In this document: positions 20,661 through 37,390 of the stretch, in pieces
Layout: each line of letters opens with the position of its first letter
Position numbering within the stretch: position 1 is the stretch's first letter
Assembly (NCBI GenBank): GCA_949316495.1
Contig: OX439005.1
Location: 20,597,704-20,661,703, forward strand
DNA: 64,000 nt
Source of the DNA: Amphiduros pacificus
Lineage: Eukaryota; Annelida; Polychaeta; Phyllodocida; Hesionidae
Reading direction: 5' to 3'
Made by a program: the position numbers and the translations under genes
The notes under the pieces: model-generated
Told to the model about the DNA's origin: nothing
The model's database searches: none
The model's input: only the letters and a program-made list of their open reading frames with translations

Positions 20661-22409
20661 TGATCTAATGCATGGACTTTAAACAAATTTGTTGTTTCGT
20701 TTATGTGAACAAGGGGCAGAACAAATAAGTTTTCCCAGTGATTTGGGTGAGATATCTATGTAGATTTAACAAAATTGAACTGACAATTTGCTTGCTTGCC
20801 CCATGTACGGATAGCAGCGTGTTTTTGATTTTATGTATTTGCAAGTGTCGAGCACCCATCGAAATTGAACAAGGAAGAGTTCGATTTTATGCTCTGACTC
20901 AAATATATTAATATTTGAGCTAGCAATAATGTCCTGCAGTGACCTGAAATGAGCACCTGGTAAGATAGGAAAATTAATATTTTCCAGAGAAAGATGCCAT
21001 ATATACAAATCTATATTTCCATTAGACAATCTCTAGACGACAAGACCATTTGGAAATTTCATTAACATCATGAAACTGGAAAATTAAATCAAATTAAGTT
21101 CTGTAAAATTTTACAGCAAAAGTACTAAGCATGCATAACAGTAAAAAAATGCTATTGATAAACAAGTAACTGTGCTGCTAACAATTTTCGTAGCAGTAAA
21201 TAGTAAATTTACTTTAACAACTATTTAAAGTGTAAGCTTATCTTTTTATACATAGATTGATTTTTGTTTTCGGAAATAATTGCATCAACCACCAACTTAA
21301 GTTTAAAACATACACCTGTTCCTTGCAATATATTCTACCGACAAGGTTATTATCTAATGAGGTGTGTTGTCCTAAAAAATCTACCTAGAAATCAATATTC
21401 ATTTGTCATATTTCAGAATAATAGTCTTTATTTGCTCATTGCACATCTACATACATTGCATAAGAGGTAAAGTTTGTAAGTCCTATTTTGATTCAGAGAT
21501 AGGCTTTGCCAGGATTCTCTGCCTGCAGTCTGTAATCAATGATAATCATTAATGTTGTTATGCATACGTCTGTCAATTTGCCGAGGATGAATCTTTCACC
21601 CGCTGCCAGAGACATTTTCATATCGAAGACTGAAAAAGAATAATTATCAAGCAATTTACGTTTTTGTATCATATTATCTGTAGTACATATGACAGTTCAC
21701 ACAACTTTTACAGCTTTCTGAAAGAGGAAACAGGACAAACATTTTCTGATAGAGCATATGATGTGAACTTGAACACAAAAGCCAATTACTTTAATTACAC
21801 GAATGACAATAATCACAATAATCTTCTTAATACCTGAGTTGAATGACCGAAATCACATTGCCAACAATGTCCTTACAGCTTAGATGATGAATGCTTCCTG
21901 TAATGTGTGTAAACGTTCTCTGGAAATGTCTGAAAATTGCTTCTTAAATCATCAATTAAATATTTTACAAGAATGAGGCACGAGATGTTGCAGGTGTCAG
22001 ACATTTCAATTTAATTGGAGCCGATATTGTATACATGAAAACTCATTGAGATATCGGTTGATTATTATTTATTTTTATTTTTTTTTCAAAATTATAACAT
22101 ATTGGCAAAACATATTAGCCTTACAAAAAATACATAGAATTGGTCCCCTTTAATTTTTTTTACTACAAACAGAATATCAAAGTTGACACATCACTGCAGA
22201 AGCTTTGTTGACATAATCTGAGAGACCGGAATTTAGTAGATTCAGCATTATATTTTGTCTCAAACGATAAAAGCAATTTCTATCTTTGATAATATATTAG
22301 ATCTGACCACAATTCAATATAATTCTTTCAGTGTAGCAAATAAAATCTCATATTTTAAAATGCAACGTAAAGAAAAAGCATCCCCATGAACGACTACACA
22401 AACAAAATA
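20661..22409. other. Noncoding, nothing recognised
   Basis: AT-rich. No open frame with domain similarity and no tandem structure beyond short A/T runs. The left edge may include a few more bases of LINE ORF2 upstream sequence. Confidence 0.4.
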
Positions 22410-22474
22410 ATTTTTAAAAAGCGATTTTATTCGTTTGTAGCACGAACCACGAACCACGAAATAATTTCCCACAC
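22410..22474. mobile_element. End fragment of the 7.25-kb MITE-like family
   Basis: The segment ending TAATTTCCCACAC at 22,474, preceded by CACGAACCACGAACCACGAA, is the counterpart of the GTGTGGGA end and the TTCGTGGTTCG array at 7,249-7,432. The other end was not found nearby, so this is a partial or rearranged copy. Confidence 0.5.
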
Positions 22475-22689
22475 GTGTTTGACGTTGCCTTTTCAGCACT
22501 GGTCAGGTAATATCAGGTCAGACAGAGGCTTGTCACCAGGACTCAATGCACTTCTCATTTCGAAGAGTGGCTGGGTATCTTTGATGGTTACACGACAATT
22601 GCTGTGTTGAGGTGGAAGCCTGGGCCACAAAGGCCTCCAATGGCAAATCTGTCCCATGCCTCCGCCGGGGGCTGGTTCAGTGAAAGAGG

Positions 22690-22790
22690 ACCTGAAGACA
22701 GCTGCCTGAAGACTGCTGCCTGAAGACTGCTGCCTGAAGACTGCTGCCTGACGACTGCTGCCTGAAGACTGCTGACGGAACTGAGCTTGG
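22690..22790 (-). repeat. 14-bp minisatellite, about seven units
   Basis: Repeats of CTGAAGACTGCTGC with small variations, just left of the 48-bp minisatellite. Because three 14-bp units make 42 bp, the minus strand reads as a 14-residue amino-acid repeat (RQQSSGSSLQAAVF) in one open frame. Confidence 0.9.
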
Positions 22791-22847
22791 TCGCGGTGGG
22801 AAGTGTAACTGGAACGACCGCTGTGCATGCTACTGATGAAGAAATGG

Positions 22848-23894
22848 AAGTGACACAGGCTGGTAGTGGTCTAGTGGCTGGATAAATTAACAATGAGGTG
22901 ACACAGGCTGGTAGTGGTCTAGTGGCTGGATAAATTAACAATGAGGTGACACAGGCTGGTAGTGGTCTAGTGGCTGGATTAATTAACAATGAGATGACAC
23001 AGGCTGGTAGTGGTCTAGTGGCAGGATAAATTAACAATGAGGTGACACAGGCTGGTAGTGGTCTAGTGGCTGGATAAATTAACAATGAGGTGACACAGGC
23101 TGGTAGTGGTCTAGTGGCTGGATAAATTAACAATGAGGTGACACAAGCTGGTAGTGGTCTAGTGGCTGGATAAATTAACAATGAGGTGACACAAGCTGGT
23201 AGTGGTCTAGTGGCTGGATAAATTAACAATGAGGTGACACAGGCTGGTAGTGGTCTAGTGGCTGGATAAATTAACAATGAGGTGACACAAGCTGGTAGTG
23301 GTCTAGTGGCTGGATAAATTAACAATGAGGTGACACAGGCTGGTAGTGGTCTAGTGGCTGGATAAATTAACAATGAGGTGATACAGGCTGGTAGTGGTCT
23401 AGTGGCTGGATAAATTAACAATGAGGTGACACAGGCTGGTAGTGGTCTAGTGGCTGGATAAATTAACAATGAGGTGATACAGGCTGGTAGTGGTCTAGTG
23501 GCTGGATAAATTAACAATGAGGTGACACAGGCTGGTAGTGGTCTAGTGGCTGGATAAATTAACAATGAGGTGACACAGGCTGGTAGTGGTCTAGTGGCTG
23601 GATAAATTAACAATGAGGTGACACAGGCTGGTAGTAGTCTAGTGGCTGGATAAATTAACAATGAGGTGACACAGGCTGGTAGTGGTCTAGTGGCTGGATA
23701 AATTAACAATGAGGTGACACAGGCTGGTAGTGGTCTAGTGGCTGGATAAATTAACAATGAGGTGATACAGGCTGGTAGTGGTCTAGTGGCTGGATAAATT
23801 AACAATGAGGTGATACAGGCTGGTAGTGGTCTAGTGGCTGGATAAATTAACAATGAGGTGACACAGGCTGGTAGTGGTCTCGTGGCTGGATAAA
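22848..23894 (-). repeat. 48-bp minisatellite, about 22 copies
   Basis: Near-identical 48-bp units, each containing GGCTGGTAGTGGTCTAGTGG, with only a few recurring variants (GACAC/GATAC, CAGGC/CAAGC). The unit is a multiple of three, so one minus-strand frame stays open throughout and reads as 16-residue repeats (LLIYPATRPLPACVTS). The whole frame is about 421 codons. No splice signal, conserved start or flanking coding exon supports expression. High uniformity implies recent expansion or homogenisation. Confidence 0.95.
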
Positions 23895-23929
23895 TGGAGC
23901 ATTATGTTTGTTTTATATTCCTGATTCAA

Positions 23930-25690
23930 TTGTCCTTTCTCATTTGTCTCTAAGGTAGGGATGATGTTCAACATGTTGCAAGATGTGACCATTTAAAGTA
24001 TATTTCCTTGCATCAAGAGTATGGCTTTTTCTCTTGCTGCTCAGGGGGTAGCATTTCTGAGCTTTGAAGTCCATTTGCCACTCATTTGACCATTCCTCCA
24101 GTGTATTGAGGTCGTTATGCAGTTTTACTGCATCATCATCACTTTCAACTACTCTATACAGTAGGCTGTCATCTGCGACGAGCCTTATGTTTGAAAATTT
24201 GATTTCTCTCCAATGGCGTTGATATAGAAAGTAGAAAGAGAGTAGAAATAGGCACTCCAGATTTAACATGAACAGGGTCAGATTCATCCTGTCAATAACT
24301 ACCCTCTGTCCAGTTTGTAAGCTGGTTTGTAAGCCAGTTTTTATCCATGAACCAACCTGCCCCGGGATTCCGTAATGCCCAAGCTTGCGATTTAGCCGCT
24401 CATGGCAGACTGTGTCAAAGGCTTTAGTAAAACTGAGAATGAGCATATGAACATTTTGCCCATCATTTCTAGCCTTGAATATATACTGTAAGGTTGTGAT
24501 TAACTACGTTTCACATGTGTGGCCTGTTCTGAATCCATGCTGAAAATTTTACAGGATTTTGTAAAGTTTGCAGTGATTCATCATATGTCTGACAATTGTA
24601 TGCTCCAAAATCTTACATGGAACAGATGTCAAGGAAACTGACCTGTAGTTAGCGGCAGAAATTTAAACTCCTTTTCAAAGACTGCGACTATATTTGCTGT
24701 GCACCATGCTTTTGGAACTTCTCCTTTGTTCAGGGAGTCTTGGAATTTATTTCATGTGAACATTCTTTCAAGACTCTTGTGGGTATTTGAACTGGGCCAT
24801 TGGCTTTTTGACACTTTAAGTTAGAGAGCAATTTTTCCACACCAGCAAATGTGATGGTAATTGGCTCTATTTGTGGAAAAGTTGGATCACCTTTGTCAGG
24901 AATATTTTGCATGTTTTCAATAGAATAAAAAAAGATTTGTACTGACGTGAAAGGACTTCTGCCTTGCCTTTACTGTCTTTCACCTCAATGCCATTTTCTG
25001 TTAGTGTTGGTACACCAACAGTATCTTTGCGCCTTGATCTAATATAGTTCCAGAACCTTTTTCCCATTGATGGTCTACTGAATTCAATGTCAGGTAGATC
25101 GAGTAGCCCAAGAACATGTTCATTGTGGGATTCTCTCAACATATGTTTTATGTGTTTTCTAAGGTCTCTGAATTTTCTACAGTCAGAATCCTTTTTAGTT
25201 TTTTCAGCCTTGTTGTATGGTTTTTGTTTTCTTCTAATTTGTCTCTTGATTTCTTTTGTCATCCATGGCACATCCCATCTACCAGTTATTCTCTTAATAG
25301 GAATGTGTTTATTGAGGGACTCCATAAGCTGTGATCTTATTGTTCAGAGTTTCAACTGGGAGACTTGAACCCTTAACTCCATCTTCAAAAAAGGCATGCA
25401 TGTCTTGTTTTATTGCATTCATGTCTCCTATTTATACAGCAATACATTTCTTGGCTTTTTCTTGGCTAATGGGGCTTTTGTATTGATCTGTAATCATTGC
25501 TTTTGCATTGATCTGTTATCACCACATCATGGTCACTCATGCCTGGATGGACAGATAATTGATTTACGAGGCTAAGGTTTGTCGTAAGGACCAGATCAAA
25601 CCTATTTCCTCCCCTGATTGGGTGTGGATTTACTTGTGTGAGACAATTTTCATTGAAAGTATCAACCATTGCTGTATTCAGGTCGACCCA
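23930..25690 (-). mobile_element. Degenerate LINE fragment (jockey/CR1-like) distinct from the 48-54 kb family
   Basis: The minus strand encodes, right to left, the end of an APE endonuclease (MSDHDVVITD, about 25,520), a linker (DVPWMTKEIKRQIRRKQKPY and FWNYIRSRRKDTVGVP), a pre-palm block (LSNLKCQKANGPVQIPTRVLKE) and the RT palm. The palm includes SFTKAFDTVCHERL, a VADDSLLYR active-site block and LNTLEEWSNEWQMDFKAQKC. Stops and shifts occur between blocks. The 5' end and C terminus are missing. The left edge stops about 35 bp from the 48-bp minisatellite. Confidence 0.88.
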
Positions 25691-27620
25691 TATGTAGGGC
25701 TTGGCTTATAGCTTTGTTGTGGATCAGTGGAAATATTCCACTACAGCTCTATCAACTCCACCAAACATTTCTTTGGGTGAAAAAGAAGAGACCCTGCACA
25801 TTTCACAAACCCCTCCAGATCACCTATCTGGGTTTTGCCGATTGGTGATTGGAGAACACTAATAGCTTTAAAGCTCTGGTTTCACTGTAGAAAACATGTG
25901 GAGCAGACGTGATGTTGATTATTTCCACTGATCCATGATAAACTTTAGGATAGCAAACAGGTATAAATGAAAGAAAAATGGATGCAGTGCGCATAAAAAG
26001 CAAACGACAAACTGACATCACACGGACACAGGGCGAATGGAAGTGAAGTTGTAATGTAAATGCAAACAATAAGGCAATCTGAGAGCCATAGTAAATGTCA
26101 TATTGCTGTCAGATACAATCTTTTGCAAATATCTTTTTATCTTTTGCATTAACAAGACGTTCAGCTTGATTACTTTACATAACATTTATTATTTGGCAAA
26201 AATAAACATTCATAGTCTGGATTTCTTAACATCAATTATAATATCTTAACAATGACATTTGCTTAATAACACATATTCAACATATTATTTTGGGGGGTTG
26301 AATGCAAGTTTAAAACAATTCCTATGTCTGAAAAATGTTTAAATTGGGCAGTTTTAAAGCCAATCCTATATGTTAACTAGGCAGAGAAATGCTTTGAAGT
26401 CAATTCATTAACAATCATAACTATTTATTGATAATTTCAACCTCCCAATGTCTGAGCAGTGTATGGGGCCATAGTATTGGGCTTTGTGCGCATGGGTCTG
26501 TGTGTCTGTCTGTCAATTTTTGACATTTTGCTATCTTATCAACAATCAACAAGATGCAGGCTTCACAAATTTTACCACACATGCATCCCATGAAGGCCTA
26601 AATAGGATGACCTCAGCTATGACCTTAACTTGGTCACAGGCTTTAAATTGTAACCAAAATCTTTTTAACCACAACATTTGACATTTTTCGATAACATAGT
26701 ACATCTTGGCCTACTGACCTACTAATGATTAAGATGTCTTCTGTACCACTCCCTGTCGACAACAAATTGGCACACACTTTTGTGTGGCCCTAATCATGCA
26801 TATAACAGGTCTTCCCAAAAGGTGCTGAGGGGATGGATTTATTTTTACAAAATCGGTTGTCAACCTAGGGCACTATTAGACTGCCTGATGTCTGGAAAAA
26901 AATTGTGGTGTCCAGGCGATTATGTGGTTGGCGCTCCGGTGGCTGTGCAGTGCCCATATCTAATGTGACCACACTCATGGCAAATAGGGCAAAACTTCCT
27001 GGCACCCAGGACGTAATAGGCAGATGAAGTTTACTTCAATAAATGACTACTTGAAATAGTCGTATTAAATGTGAATTAGTGTAAATAATGCATTGTATAA
27101 TTATCTGATAAATCATACATCCATTTACACAGATATAAGTATAAAAATTAGGATGTTTGGATCCTAGGAAAAAAAATTGGTGGCCCAAGTGACTGAGGAA
27201 AAAAAATTGAGAATGGCAGAGTGCCAAAAAAAAATAAATCGGCAAAATTTTTATCCTCCACCCCACCGAATGAATGGTCTGTCCCTAACGTGGCGGAGTA
27301 AGACACTCCGTACTTTGAAAGTGAATGAGGAGAAACACAAATTTTAACAATTTTTGGAATGGATATCATACCTTGGGTCAAATAAACATTTACAAAGCAC
27401 TTATTATTGCATATCACTATTTTACGATACTTGGACCATGCGGACAAAGCAGAAGATCCACTGGAAAAGGTGGGAAAGGAAGTGGTGCTGGGAGAGGCAG
27501 GGGTAAACAGGTCCCATAGGCCAAAGCAACTTGCAAGGTTGATGCAAGGTTGATGCAAGTTGATGCAAGAGGACATCGGATACTTCTTAAGAATTATCAC
27601 TGTATAAATGTACTTGCAGT
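25691..27620. other. Noncoding, with one 50-bp hairpin repeat
   Basis: Apart from the hairpin repeat at 25,811-25,860, I see no gene. 26,480-26,760 has the look of an old interspersed repeat (long T/C and GTCTGTCTGTC-like stretches) but no partner in this window. Confidence 0.35.
25811..25860. repeat. Hairpin-forming 50-bp dispersed repeat, copy 1
   Basis: CTCCAGATCACC and GGTGATTGGAG form inverted arms around a core containing TATCTGGGTTTTGCCGATT. The same sequence with one or two changes recurs at 38,615-38,664 in the same orientation, and both are followed by AACACTA. Confidence 0.85.
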
Positions 27621-27624
27621 GTTT

Positions 27625-27955
27625 GTTTCAACTCAATAAATGGCTGTATCATACACACAAGCCAAGTTGGCTACATAGTTGTCATGGCAACAGAAATTCA
27701 CCAATCACAGCCATTATGTAATCAGATCAGAGGAAGGTCCCCAGGAGTGCATGTGTACAATATCTGAGCTAAATGTCAAACCGTTCTGTCTGTGTCATGC
27801 ACACAAAGTTGGCTACATAGTTGTCATGGCAACAAAAATTCACCAATCACAGCCATTATGTAATCAGATCAGAGGAAGGTCCCAATGTGGAAGTTCTGAC
27901 TGTATCACGAACACAAGCCAAGTTAGCTTCATGTTTGTCATGACCATAATTTTGA
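27625..27955 (+). repeat. 142-bp tandem repeat, two and a bit copies
   Basis: Units starting near 27,660 and 27,802 share AGTTGGCTACATAGTTGTCA, TGGCAACA, CACCAATCACAGCCATTATG and AGATCAGAGGAAGGTCCC almost without change. A third degraded start follows at about 27,905. Confidence 0.88.
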
Positions 27956-28070
27956 TTGCAAAGGTTGTGGTATTATATTATGCAAGTATAAAGTGCTTGA
28001 AAACCTCAATTCACGAATGCTTTAATACTTAACACATTGCACTGGTTGACTTATCTGCCCTAATGACGTA

Positions 28071-28172
28071 GGTTTGGTTTGTGGTTTTACATCACTTTCA
28101 GTAATTTCATGAGGGGGTCTACTTGTAGCAGATAGGAACAAGTACATCAGCCTGACTGAATTGTCATGCCAC
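28071..28172 (-). mobile_element. 5'-truncated SINE (same family as 19.97 kb)
   Basis: Only the 3' part of the SINE body is present: on the plus strand GTGGTTTTACATCACTTTCA through CTGAATTGTCATGCCACA. The tRNA-like head is missing. Confidence 0.8.
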
Positions 28173-28289
28173 ACTAATGACAGTCTATTCCTATGCTGCA
28201 GGCTGTCAAGTGCACTTGCACTGCTCTCATCTAATTCAGACCCTGTTAAATATCAAGACCTCTGCCCCATCCCCATGCCAGTGGCCTGA

Positions 28290-28544
28290 TTGTTTGTTTG
28301 TGGTTTTACATCACTTCAGTTATTTTATGAGACCTATTTGTAGCATACAATGTTGCCTCAATGAATTGTCGTGTCACAGGTCTTTGACATGACAACCCAC
28401 CCTGTCAGATTTACAAGGACAACAGGTTAACCCTTTGGCTTGTATGTGAAATTGTATCACGAATTCAATCTCGGCATGGCTGGGGATCGAACCCATGACC
28501 TTTGGTTCACCACAGAAGAACTGGCACTCTAACCAACTACGCCA
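28290..28544 (-). mobile_element. SINE copy, full length but degraded
   Basis: On the minus strand it has a tRNA-like head (ATGGCGTAGTTGGTTAGAG, B box GGTTCGATCCC), the family body and a (CAAA)n-type tail. Candidate target duplication TGGCCTGA at 28,282-28,289 and 28,545-28,552. More diverged than the 19.97-kb copy. Confidence 0.85.
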
Positions 28545-28552
28545 TGGCCTGA

Positions 28553-29268
28553 ATACAGATAACATAATCTACTGTGTGCCTTGTACAAAACCAGTCATTT
28601 CTTCCCCAATTGTTATTGGCTTCATTGTGCGCTCAGTTTCCATGGAGGGGTGGGGGTTGGGACATCCTGTGAACTGCTACTTAAATACCTTTACTTTATA
28701 CAGCACTCAATACTAGCAGCAGCCAAGTCCAAGTTACCTTCCAGTTTTTCAATAATTAAATGGTTGCCTTGCCCTTTCTTCTCTTGGAGCTGACACTTAC
28801 AAACTTTTATTTAAAATTAAAAAAGACAGTTTACAGATATCCTCTTTTTATTATTTCTCTTCTCGCATTATTCAGATCTTATTTGAGCTACATGGTTTTA
28901 TCTCACGTGTTATAGAGAATTTCGGAGGATATTATTATTACAGGTGAGCTAATGCACTAACAAAGAGGGTCACTACAGTTTTTGTCTTGGTCTGGGGAAA
29001 TTTTCATATATTTTAAAAAAGCATACATTATTGCAAAATCAAGAATTTCACCTCATTCTGAACGTATCTAGGATGTATATGAATAATCTTTTTATATTTC
29101 TTAATAACTTGGTCCCATTATTTATCCCTTCTTGCTGATCTATTTCGCTCTGGTGACTGGAATGTTCTTATACGCTAAAATTTTCTTTAATTTCTTTCAG
29201 CTTAAAGCATGGTATTGCTCCCTCAGTTTCAGACACAGCTACAGGTTCCCTCTCATCAGTTCTGCATC
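28553..29268. other. 3' flank of the SLC3A1-like gene
   Basis: AT-rich, noncoding. No unambiguous AATAAA close to the stop codon on the minus strand; ATTAAA-like sequence lies near 29,187. Nothing else recognised. Confidence 0.35.
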
Positions 29269-33943
<4,675 letters not shown>

Positions 33944-34137
33944 TCAAAGTTTTCTGTTATGTTTGTCGCTGTCAAACTGGTTCTAACCTGCCACGCGCAC
34001 GTTTCTCGCTGATGAAACGGCGGAATTGACATACGGGCAACTTGAACTACTCTGTTTTCCAACCCATTCCCTTTCCCGTGTGTGTAGTCATACGTTGTCT
34101 GCGGTAGTATTACGAGAGTCTAGATGATTCAGATCGT

Positions 34138-34145
34138 TTACGTCA
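34138..34145. promoter_or_regulatory. CRE-like TTACGTCA upstream of the SLC3A1-like gene
   Basis: TTACGTCA lies about 220 bp upstream of the start codon of the minus-strand gene, in a comparatively CpG-rich stretch (33,900-34,260) that probably holds the promoter and 5' UTR. This rests on motif and position only. Confidence 0.35.
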
Positions 34146-34439
34146 CATCTGCCATATTTGGTACATTTTTGGCAGGGCGCCAAACACATAAAAAGTCACG
34201 TCAAGGCCAATAAAGTTTATCTGCACTCTTTCACCGCGACGTCAACAGTATCACATAACATGCTTGCCAACCTACTCGAAGTTTAAGATCCATTATTAAA
34301 TCTTGAAATCACTAGCTTCTATTCTCTGTTCTGACTGTGCACATTGATCAAATAAAAAAAAGTTTGAAATGTTACCTGCCAGGTGTGTTTAGCAGAGAAT
34401 CATTGACATTTATTGTAAATTAGACCTATATATTTCAGA

Positions 34440-35353
34440 GTTTGTCTGTTTGCGCTGAGATTAATATATAAACCGGCATATATGACAGACCAAATAAAAC
34501 ACCGCCAGAATTTAGAACTTGTTTATATTGCTCCTCTGGTGGTGTTGAAGATGAAAATCACTTTATCATGACATGCACTTTATATAAAAAAGAACGTAGA
34601 GAACTCATGTCTGTAGTCATAGATGAATTACCATGGGATCACTTGGCAAATGTAAATAATTTGGAATATTTCACTGTCATTATGAAATGTGAAAATAAGA
34701 GAGTGATTAGATCTCTAGCAAAATATATATATTTATGTCTAAAAAAGAGATCTGAAACAGTGCTAAACAATACGTCCAATTAAGATTCTAGTCCAGTATA
34801 AGTAATTGTAATGCTTAAAATCAAAATATGTAGGATGCTTAGATTTATAATAATTCTCTGGTGCTATAGACCAAGTATTTCATTATGTTTATTACAAATA
34901 GCATGATTATTGTTAACAATGCCAACTTTGACAAACATAGACCAGTCATACGAGTTTATTCATTAATCATTAATCACAATCCAGAACCATTCTTTCAGTT
35001 AAGACTGATCTAAATTCCCATCATTCTGAAAGCTATCAAAATTAACACCCATCCATTTCTTGAATCACAAAATTATGAATAAACAATCTCATCTGATTTG
35101 TATATGATTCTGCCAAAGCACTTTAAAAAATGTACGTATATCGAATTGAATGTCATCAAGTGGTGTTCTATTGTCTATTTTCTTTTTTGTATTTACATTT
35201 GTTCGTGTTAATTGAATTAGAAATAATCTGTGAGTATCAAATGTATATATTTAGAAGATACTCCTGAGTAGTATTGGTATAATTTTAATTAGCATGACAT
35301 ATAGGTTTTATGTGACCTTCTATTGTCAATAAAATTCAATCAAATCAAATCAA
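34440..35353 (+). mobile_element. 3' end of an unidentified LINE-type retroelement
   Basis: 34,519-34,782 encodes RTCLYCSSGG-VEDENHF-IMTC, a C-x2-C...H-x4-C zinc-knuckle-like block, then about 70 residues ending in YIYLCLKKRSETV. This is the kind of C-terminal segment found in invertebrate LINE ORF2 proteins. About 570 bp of AT-rich 3' UTR follow, and the copy ends in a short (CAAAT)n-like repeat at about 35,335-35,353. RT and endonuclease are missing, so this is a 5'-truncated copy. Clade unassigned. Confidence 0.6.
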
Positions 35354-35696
35354 TAATGTTCTCAGGTTTGCGCAACCATAAGATTGGCTGATAATTATGA
35401 AATTGTATTGTACACATAAAACAAGTGGAACAATGGAGTTTTTGACATGGAAAAGTTCATGTGAATGGTAAAACTAAATTGTTATGAAAATTGCACCCAT
35501 TGACCCCGATAGCGTCACGATAAGATTAAGTAATGTCAATTGTTGCTGGTGCACATATCCATTTACTGACCGTGTTTAGTTGGATAATATACACAGGTAA
35601 TGATTGAAGACCAAAATGCGCGAAATTGACAGTTGTCAGATGGCACTCTCCTGTTAATGAGGACTGACAAAAATACCTCATATCTGTACCAACTTC

Positions 35697-35700
<4 letters not shown>
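35354..35700. other. Noncoding spacer
   Basis: Nothing recognised between the retroelement 3' end and the microsatellite. Confidence 0.4.
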
Positions 35701-35792
<92 letters not shown>

Positions 35793-35797
35793 AATAT

Positions 35798-35887
<90 letters not shown>
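35701..35887. repeat. Compound microsatellite (TA)n(TG)n(TA)n-(CA)n(TA)n
   Basis: Successive tracts are TA (to 35,754), TG (to 35,771), TA (to 35,791), a short AAATAT break, CA (to 35,820) and TA (to 35,887). TG on one side and CA on the other make the whole tract an imperfect palindrome of about 190 bp. Confidence 0.97.
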
Positions 35888-35893
<6 letters not shown>

Positions 35894-36289
35894 TACACAT
35901 TGATTTTAAGCATTATATATATATAATAACCTTGCTGGGGGACAATTTAACCAGGCATTGTCAAAGGGGGACCTACCCATAGTGAGTTTAGAGGTGGTTT
36001 TATGTTGTGTTCAGATTTTGTGTGGGTTGCATCTATGAGAAGTTATGTAGAAATCTTGATTAAAAAGTAGTGAGAATTGCATTTTACCCAGTGGGGTGTC
36101 CATAGGCAAAAGTGAACTTTTTTTTTGTTTACGCTTGTTTTGTTTACTTTTGGATGACAGAATGGTTTTCAGTGGTTTTGTAAATATATACATGTACTTC
36201 AGTTATTGACCCTCCAGTAGTAGACATTCCTTTCTGGAAGGCATGAGGTCAAAATAATTTATTTTCCCTCGATTTTGTTTTGAATTTAC

Positions 36290-36760
36290 CGTATTTACTC
36301 GTGTATTAGACGAGGTTTTCGTACCCAAACACTTAGTTAATAGGATGAGGGCAACCTGTGGACGGTGATTTACGGCAAATATGATTAAATTCATCAGTGT
36401 GAAAAGCAAATAAACTTCGCTCATTCTGTCCAAATACAAACTCCCCAAACTACGATATAATTAATATCTTAGGCTTATATATACAAAGAAATAGCCGGAT
36501 CGATTTTAATTGATTTTAATTTTAATTTAAATTATATCTAACGGTATTTACCCAATATTATCACAACTTAAGCTTCGCAGGTTGACATTTTCTCCATGTC
36601 CTTGACCTTGGCATCAAAACAAGGTGTTTTCTTTACAAACTTTCATAGTTTCGAAATAACGAATATCGGACATAGTGGATCGATTTTAATTGCATTTTAA
36701 ATGATAAATAAAGGTATTTACCCAATATTATCACAAATTACGCTTTGCAGGTCAAGAACA
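36290..36760 (+). repeat. Degenerate direct repeat, period about 183 bp
   Basis: 36,496-36,582 and 36,679-36,753 share GGATCGATTTTAATTG, GGTATTTACCCAATATTATC and CTTTGCAGGT/CTTCGCAGGT. Noncoding. Confidence 0.75.
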
Positions 36761-37041
36761 GAACAAAATCATCCTTCCATTTAACATGCATTATGCAATA
36801 CGAGGTTGTTATTTCGAAAAGCGGAAGTGAATGGGAAGTCTTATTTTTCGTGCAAAAACAATTGGAGCATATTTAACTCTCATTGAAATATTAACATATT
36901 ATGCAATGATGGATCCCTGACAACTCTGCTTTTCCCCATGTTGTGCATTTTTACGTGAAGGTCAAGGACGTCACAGACATCAAATTTACATTTTTACTTT
37001 TACTTCAATGTCTATTAAAATTCAAATTAATATTTAAAGCA

Positions 37042-37390
37042 TTCATGAAATTAGGTTTTCAAGCATTTTTTCCTTGCCTAAAATAAATGTGTATACCCCA
37101 AACTTTGTGATTTAATGTTATTACCCATCATATTTCCCCTACATACATTTCTGTGCCATTTGAAAATGGATGAGTCTTCTGCTAAAATCCAAATCATACC
37201 TTGGATACTTTGTCAACAAACTTTGTTTTGCTGACCAGTGATCTTGTGCAAACACCTGCTTAGTAAAGTTTTGCAAACAATTATGCACCTTTAGATTGGG
37301 ACTGAAATGATTTGGCTTACAGAGGCCTGTTTGTCCATCGATACAGGCCTAACACCCTGACAGACCACAACAGAGGTCACATGCCAAAGG
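37042..37390 (+). repeat. About 350-bp dispersed repeat, copy 1
   Basis: Collinear with 60,996-61,345: shared AGGTTTTCAAGCA, CCCAAACTTTG, CATATTTCCC, CATTTGAAA-TGGATGAGTCT, CAGTGATCTTG, GCAAACACCTGC, CACCTTTAGATTG, AGGCCTAAC-CCCTGA and AGGTCACATG. Divergence suggests an old element. No end structure or coding potential recognised. Confidence 0.8.

Noticed and set aside
22588-23853. 421-codon open frame on the minus strand as a protein-coding gene
   Set aside because: It is produced by a 48-bp repeat whose length is a multiple of three; no start context, splice sites or non-repeat coding exon supports it. Kept as a repeat with a note.
22848-23894. CRISPR-like array
   Set aside because: Units are contiguous 48-bp tandem copies with no unique spacers, in an animal genome.
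35526-35926. Open frames rich in Tyr-Ile or Thr-His across 35.5-35.9 kb
   Set aside because: They are translations of the dinucleotide microsatellite.
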